This document shows, piece after piece, positions 37,601 through 42,500 of a stretch of 42,500 nucleotides of DNA (its first letter is position 1; every line of letters starts with the position of its first letter). The DNA is taken from positions 4,565,498-4,607,997 of the forward strand of contig NC_135560.1 in assembly GCF_964340395.1 (NCBI RefSeq), in the 5' to 3' direction. Position numbers and translations under genes: made by a program. The notes below the pieces were generated by a model, which worked only from the letters and a program-made list of their open reading frames with translations, searched no databases and was not told where the DNA came from. Source of the DNA: Glandiceps talaboti (lineage: Eukaryota; Hemichordata; Enteropneusta; Spengelidae).

Positions 37601-39194
37601 AACAGGTCATGTAACACAGTTTGTTTGAATAACATGCACCATCATAGTGATATTCCTGACTGCATGACTCTATGCAAATTAACATGCGTTATATTCTTCA
37701 ACTTCTACTAATAAAAGTAATTTTAAAAAGAGAAATGGTATTTTGGGACATGGGACACTGAGCTGCTATGAAGTGATTGGTGAGTCAAATGTTCATATTC
37801 ACATGATAATGGATACGAAGTATAGGGAGCAACACAGTGGTTGTGTAACAGTGCTGCTGGACATAAAAACCTATTTAAAAAAAAGTCGAATGCGCAGAAT
37901 AACTCTGTAATAGTAGGCCTACTGTCATTTTAATGTATTTAGCAGGACACTTTTGGGGTCAAATATAAGTTTTTCGTTTTCATCCGTTTGCCTGAAAAAG
38001 TGTCCTGTTAAATCTGTCAAACCTGCCATACTAAAATAACTACCAGTTGTTCAGATTCAATCACAAGTTTAGAACTTGCTCGAATATCTAAATAATGCTT
38101 ATCGGCACACTTAAATTTTTAACTTTTGTTGAACGTACCCAATAAATAATCGGTGGTCATCGGATCAACTGAATCAAACTCAGTTTTATTCCATACATAT
38201 GATCCAACCATATCATTTGGGACTTTGTCCTTCCATTCTTCAATCAGATTACGACCGTCGATTCGTTCTCCCACAGATTGTGGATTCTCCGGATCAGGTG
38301 TAGTGTTGTCAGTGAAGGGGCTTCTACCGCCTGTCAGAACCACCTAAATAATAAAATATGTAAACGCGCAATTTTGTCGGTCGCCGGAAAAATGAAACAA
38401 GAGCTGAACCCCGGCAAACTTTTTCGAACAAAAGTAATATTCAGGATATACACTTTTTTGACAGGACCAAATTTAGATTCATCCACCTGTTATAATTATA
38501 TTTTTTTTATAAACCCATCATATTGGTATCGTCTAAGATTCCAGAGAGGTTTTCTTTCATTTTAACAAATAAGAGAATTCATATTTCCGGAAAAAAATGC
38601 AAACACGATTTCAGACGGAAGTTGTACAGTGCTTAGCAGAGCAGAGTTTACCAGTAAAGAAACTATTTACATCGTGTACATGATCATCTTTTCTAGATGA
38701 AATTCATGGCTGATGTTGACGATATTTCATGCGCGTGTTACCAGGAGGGATGATTTGCAAAACATTAAATTCTTGATGAACCGGATGTGTGTACTCCCCT
38801 TTGGTATTTGGTATATATGTCACATGTCAGCTATGTTATGACGTAATGCTGTGAAGGCTTTACTGACCTGGTAATCCTCAGAACTTGCAATGAGCTGAGA
38901 AGCAATGTCTTCGCAGTCACCGTTGCCAATAGCCTGCCAATCTCGTTCTGGAGTATGAGAGTATACGGCAGATGGGGATGCATTGGTGATAGAGACAGTT
39001 GAGATAATACCAGCAGATTTTCCTGAATCGAAACGGTAAATAGGATTTCCCTTGGTATTCATAGCATAACAGTAAACACAATATAGGCTTTTCCATTTTT
39101 TTTTGGTAAAATGACAACATATCAGTTACTGATTATTATGTAATAATTAAGTTTATTAGTTCTCCCTCATACTGTATTATTTTCTATAGAACAA

Positions 39195-39258
<64 letters not shown>

Positions 39259-39349
39259 CCTTTCGTGCTATCTGTTTGTATGCATGTCGCTCTGTCTTTT
39301 CGTATTCTGTATGTCTCTTATCGACTGACTGACTGACTGACTGACTGAC

Positions 39350-39385
<36 letters not shown>

Positions 39386-40909
39386 CCCTGCCTCTCAGCC
39401 TGCCTGTTTTTCCGTCTGTCTGTCACAAAAACTCATGAGAAAGATTATGTGGTATCATTGTATATACAATCTTGGTACAAATTTGATGATGTGTACATTA
39501 CGTACCAGTTCTGGTGGCAATGGTGAATACAGAATCAACTTCTGCCCCTTTGGAAGATTCACAGTCACCTCTTTCTGCAGAGTCATCGATACCAAGCATT
39601 CCTCGTTTTGTCTTGACACCAGTCAATATTGCCGTGGCGGTACCGGCTGAATCAGCGACTTGGTAATCTGTATTGTAAGTCTAGACCATAAACAGATACA
39701 TTGAGTGTTTCAAAAGTCAGCAATTTTGATGAAGCATGTTTTACAAAGACACGTCTACACTTCTTGCCGTTTATCACATTGGAAATTGGTAACTTGATAA
39801 CGTGCATTTTTTTTTTAGATTTATGTATCATCGTCCGTAATTCACATTTTCAAGTAAGCCTTCAGAATGTTTGTTTTCGTGCACCTATTCTCAGTGTCTT
39901 CAACATAGTTACAGTATGGGAGCCTTCAGTAATTACACGGGGGAGGGTCGCGACAAATCAAGCTCGATCTGATGCGTAAAATGTAACCCCTCCTCTCCCG
40001 TTTTCTAAATATTGGCCAACTCTCAATTTCTTCTCGTTAAAATATGACCCTCGTGTTCAAATATTCAAAGAAATCACTTAAAATGCTATCAGACGTGAAA
40101 AGAGACACAAGTAAAGAATCAGTGATAAGGACTCTATCCAATAGCTGCCACCACATTGTAATGGCATTGGTTGTTTTTTCACTAATACCACTACAGTTCA
40201 TTTTTGTGAATGTACTGCAATAATTCCCATATTTGGATGTAATTGGCAGAGCTGAAGGCCAGGTCTACTAAAAACTATAAAGTCGAGTAGCAATACTGAC
40301 ATTGAATTTTGTCGAGACCTAGGTCAACATCCCCACTCCAACACGTCATCACCGATACCTTGCCACACTTTTCCTTCTTCACTTCTATGAGACTTAGATA
40401 CCTCTACTCACACCACATCTAACAATTGATTCACTGCATGGTTGTCAGCCGCGATTTAACTGGTGGCAGTGGTGGGATGTTGGATGTCAAAATCGCAAAG
40501 TTAGATATCACAGTGAGTCAAAGTAAAATGTGACTGTACATGTGACTCTCCCGTTCTTCAACTTTCTTAAATATGAGAACCGATTTGTAAAATAATACAC
40601 CTATTCCCCGGCCTCCCACTACTGTAATAATTGAAGACTCCCTCTACGTCGTCATCGCCAATGACAGAATTGAACATAACCTTACCTTTATAAGAGAAGA
40701 CCTAGGTAAACCCTCAAAAGTTAATACAGTTTCTTCCCCAGTGTTTCCTTGTAGTTGTCCTTTGCGTATCCTGGCTGCTGTTATTGTTGGTATCCCCATT
40801 CCATCACCAAGAAAAACGATGACGTTCTTTGCTACATTGGTATTAAGCATTTCTAGATCTAGCGCCCTCTCAAGGTCATCCCGTCCCCGTTTATTCCACT
40901 CCTCACCAG
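34680..40909 (-). CDS. ALP: Alkaline phosphatase (metazoan ALP family), eight clear exons
   Basis: Zinc/magnesium phosphomonoesterase, usually GPI-anchored outside the cell. Exons in order: 40909-40686, 39680-39506, 39022-38868, 38343-38139, 36925-36785, 36077-35886, 35626-35492 and 35003-34797, all GT-AG and phase-consistent, giving about 477 codons, nearly the whole mature enzyme. Motifs: metal Asp in FLGDGMG, catalytic Ser in ADSAGTATA, substrate Arg in PERDW, Mg-ligand Glu and Zn-ligand Asp/His in [11 protein letters not shown], Asp-His in TADHSH, and His in RHGGEDI. The residue equal to human His153 is Asn (TNASPS). The signal-peptide exon is not seen; exon 1 here starts at a possible CCCAACAG acceptor with an in-frame stop further upstream. 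A candidate last exon, 34708-34680, adds ten residues without a GPI signal and is weak. Confidence 0.9.
34797..35003 (-). CDS. ALP: Alkaline phosphatase exon with HGGEDI
   Basis: 207 bp, with acceptor ATTTCAG and donor GTAAGA. Contains the zinc-ligand His in RHGGEDI, the [11 protein letters not shown] helix and the paired C-terminal cysteines. Confidence 0.92.
35492..35626 (-). CDS. ALP: Alkaline phosphatase crown-domain exon
   Basis: 135 bp, with acceptor TTAAATAG and donor GTAATG. Codes for the variable crown segment, including [13 protein letters not shown]. Confidence 0.88.
35886..36077 (-). CDS. ALP: Alkaline phosphatase metal-binding exon
   Basis: 192 bp, with acceptor ATCTACAG and donor GTAAAC. 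Contains [17 protein letters not shown] and TADHSH, the zinc-ligand motifs. Confidence 0.94.
36785..36925 (-). CDS. ALP: Alkaline phosphatase exon ending at FLFVE
   Basis: 141 bp, with acceptor CTACTGTAG and donor GTAAGA. Codes for [10 protein letters not shown] and ends with GFFLFVE just before the metal motif. Confidence 0.92.
37075..37425. repeat. TAGTG-type pentanucleotide array
   Basis: About 70 degenerate units of TAGTG/TAGTA/CAGTG, in the large ALP intron between 38139 and 36925. Long open frames on the minus strand are Tyr/Thr/Leu-rich translations of the repeat. Confidence 0.95.
37940..38012. repeat. Short inverted repeat in ALP intron
   Basis: AGCAGGACACTTTT is matched inversely by AAAAAGTGTCCTGTT about 45 bases away. 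Confidence 0.6.
38139..38343 (-). CDS. ALP: Alkaline phosphatase exon with VVLTGGRS
   Basis: 205 bp, with acceptor TATTTAG and donor GTACGT. Starts [10 protein letters not shown], equivalent to the ILGGGR segment of other ALPs, and includes GRNLIEEW and YVWNKTEF. Confidence 0.92.
38868..39022 (-). CDS. ALP: Alkaline phosphatase exon with NASPS
   Basis: 155 bp, with acceptor CGATTCAG and donor GTCAGT. Contains [23 protein letters not shown] (substrate Arg) and CEDIASQLI. Confidence 0.92.
39193..39425. repeat. (TCTG)n/(GACT)n microsatellites in ALP intron
   Basis: Pure TCTG (39193-39256), then GACT (39321-39350) and CTGT (39350-39381) tracts. Confidence 0.95.
39506..39680 (-). CDS. ALP: Alkaline phosphatase catalytic-serine exon
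   Basis: 175 bp, with acceptor GGTCTAG and donor GTACGT. Contains [17 protein letters not shown] with the nucleophilic Ser. Confidence 0.93.
39681..40685. other. Alkaline phosphatase intron (~1 kb)
   Basis: No exon or repeat of note. Confidence 0.5.
40686..40909 (-). CDS. ALP: Alkaline phosphatase exon with FLGDGMG
   Basis: Codes for AGEEWNKRG... through FLGDGMG and LPRSSLIK, ending at the donor GTAAGG in phase 0. The upstream boundary is uncertain by up to about 45 bases. Confidence 0.85.
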
Positions 40910-42500
40910 CTGTTGGGAAACCGTGTAATGGTATATAGTACGGAACATGAGGCTATATAGCTACCAAATTTCCGGCTGCATATATTGTAAATACATATGA
41001 AAAAGAATATACCATTGTATGCAGTGAATCACCCCTGGGAATGGTACGTAAATCCTGGGGTTTGACCGTCATGAGCGAATAGATATCCAAGTCAACTGGA
41101 CGAATCACATGACGTTTTTGACTGAGGATAAGGTAGCTAATATAACATAACTCCTAAATGTGGCGCTTATAATTATATGCAGTTTTATATATTTTATATA
41201 TAGAATTTGCACTGAGGAATGTAATAAGAAGGGTGTCTACAGTCTACACCACAGGCACTCGAATCAATCTGTATGATTTGGGTTGAAAAATGTATAGTGA
41301 ATATTCACTATACATTTAAAAAAAATCATACACATTGATTCGAGTGCCTGTGGTCTACACTGTGCAAGTTATGTCGACTCAGATGTGATTCCAATGTTAA
41401 CCTAACTTAAAAGACGAAGTTAACAGGAATAGTATAAGACAAGAGGTGACTTAAGTTATGCCAGGTGCAAGAGGGTATTTTAGGGCCGATACGTTTTATG
41501 TCGACAAATACTTTTTTTCTGAGTGTGCATGCATGAGATGAGTCATCTCTAATCCCAGTTTATTTCCCCCCGATAAGAGTCCAAAGGGAGTGTTTACTGG
41601 TCACTGCTAAATGTTTGGAACAAATAGAGATGATAATCTCAGATCGATTATTTATTTAACATATCTGATGATTTTGTTATGACGGTACTGTGATTTATAT
41701 GTAGACTTTGAGGTACAAAATACAATGTGAATGTGACCCAAAAACCAACTTATTATCTTTATTATTTAGAGTGGACCCTAGTCCGACTTTTGTCATAAAA
41801 CTGATAAGATGATTTTTTTTAGGAGCCGATCCGTGTCTTTGCATTTGTACAGTCATACTTAGAACATTAACCCGGATTACAAAACTAGTCCGACATCCAT
41901 CCAACCAAGACTAGCCTAACCTGACTCTGCGTCACCAGTCAGCTGTTTTCTCTTCTTTTTTTTGGCAGTTTTCTATTGGGTTGCTATAGTAACCTAGATT
42001 TGTGTGTGAGTATGTGTGTGTGTGCAAACATTGTTAGTTGATCGTTGTATGTGTAAACTGACGACAGTGGCTTGAGGACATTCATCCCAAGAACTGAAAG
42101 AAAACTTTGTTCGGGAAAAAAGTGACGATGGTTACAGTGTTCTATTTTCAGGATTGTTACCTCTGAATTGACAATCTTTGAAGGAGCAAACAAATAATAA
42201 TCAAACCAAACCTTTGCAAACCGAACTAATCGCACTGACTTTCAATGCAAGATTCTCAGTAGAAGCAATTAATACAAGTCTTGATGTAAAAAAAACCCAT
42301 ACATTTGTTTATTGTCTATGACTGAACCCAAGTACATCTTACGATTATTCCTTCTCTGGTTAGAAAATAAGCTCATTCTGTCTTTTCAATATACTTTTGT
42401 ATATTTGTAGTGCTGTCATGTGTGGTATATAATGTTACATTATAAATGTTATTTTTACTGAATCTATGCACTATACAACATTTTCTCATTGTATGGTTTT
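40910..42500. other. Region 5' of the ALP exons
   Basis: I could not find the expected signal-peptide exon on the minus strand; it may lie here unrecognised or beyond the window. The only clear structure is the hairpin element at 41240-41362. Confidence 0.45.
41240..41362. mobile_element. Perfect-hairpin (foldback) element
   Basis: Arms of about 40 bp: ACCACAGGCACTCGAATCAA on the left pairs with TTGATTCGAGTGCCTGTGGT on the right with few mismatches overall. A nested palindrome AATGTATAGTGAATATT... sits at the centre (41288-41317). Almost the whole element would fold into one hairpin. Either a MITE or a small foldback repeat. Confidence 0.7.

Overview
This is a stretch of animal nuclear DNA. 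It has spliced genes with GT-AG introns, AT-rich spacers, many microsatellites, small foldback elements, and immunoglobulin-type receptors with tyrosine-motif tails. No prokaryotic or viral gene organisation is visible. The repeat load, moderate intron sizes and gene families suggest a marine invertebrate. A deuterostome such as a cephalochordate or hemichordate seems most likely to me, but that placement is inference and a mollusc, annelid or brachiopod is not excluded.

Layout. Positions 1-7,100 hold no gene I can support. They contain simple repeats, a microsatellite-bearing inverted-repeat element (3,439-3,608) and a roughly 2-kb terminal-inverted-repeat element with internal ~235-bp tandem units (4,088-6,120). 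Positions 7,188-14,143 (+) carry a complete six-exon cytosolic sulfotransferase gene (298 codons) with all PAPS-binding and dimerisation motifs. Positions 14,144-17,650 are spacer with a 63-bp minisatellite and a long (TA)n tract. Positions 17,650-30,720 (-) are a tandem array of intronless Ig-superfamily receptor genes. In transcription order it contains a truncated one-domain gene (30,228-30,719), a receptor with an ITAM tail (27,635-29,170), a receptor with ITIM/ITSM tail motifs broken by a 7-bp frameshift (24,642-26,691), a truncated D1 fragment (22,202-22,492) and an intact 679-residue ITIM/ITSM receptor (18,715-20,754). Positions 30,720-34,680 hold foldback elements, a second partial copy of the TIR element and a LINE remnant. 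Positions ~34,680-40,909 (-) carry most of an alkaline phosphatase gene: eight well-defined exons cover the catalytic domain. The signal-peptide exon was not found, and only a weak candidate exists for the last exon. The rest of the window is spacer with a 120-bp perfect-hairpin element.

The most interesting part is the receptor array. The paralogues share almost the same ectodomain (D1, D2 and the first part of D3), but switch in mid-D3 to unrelated stalks, membrane segments and tails. Two tails carry a canonical ITIM (LTYADL) plus an ITSM-type motif (TVYAEV). The third carries a canonical ITAM (YQSL-x7-YTSL) encoded in the same polypeptide. This is the layout of a paired inhibitory/activating receptor system. 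The first Ig domain of all three long copies has also lost the B-strand cysteine and the core tryptophan, which the short truncated copy retains. The sulfotransferase and alkaline phosphatase genes are ordinary housekeeping or metabolic neighbours with no evident functional link to the array.
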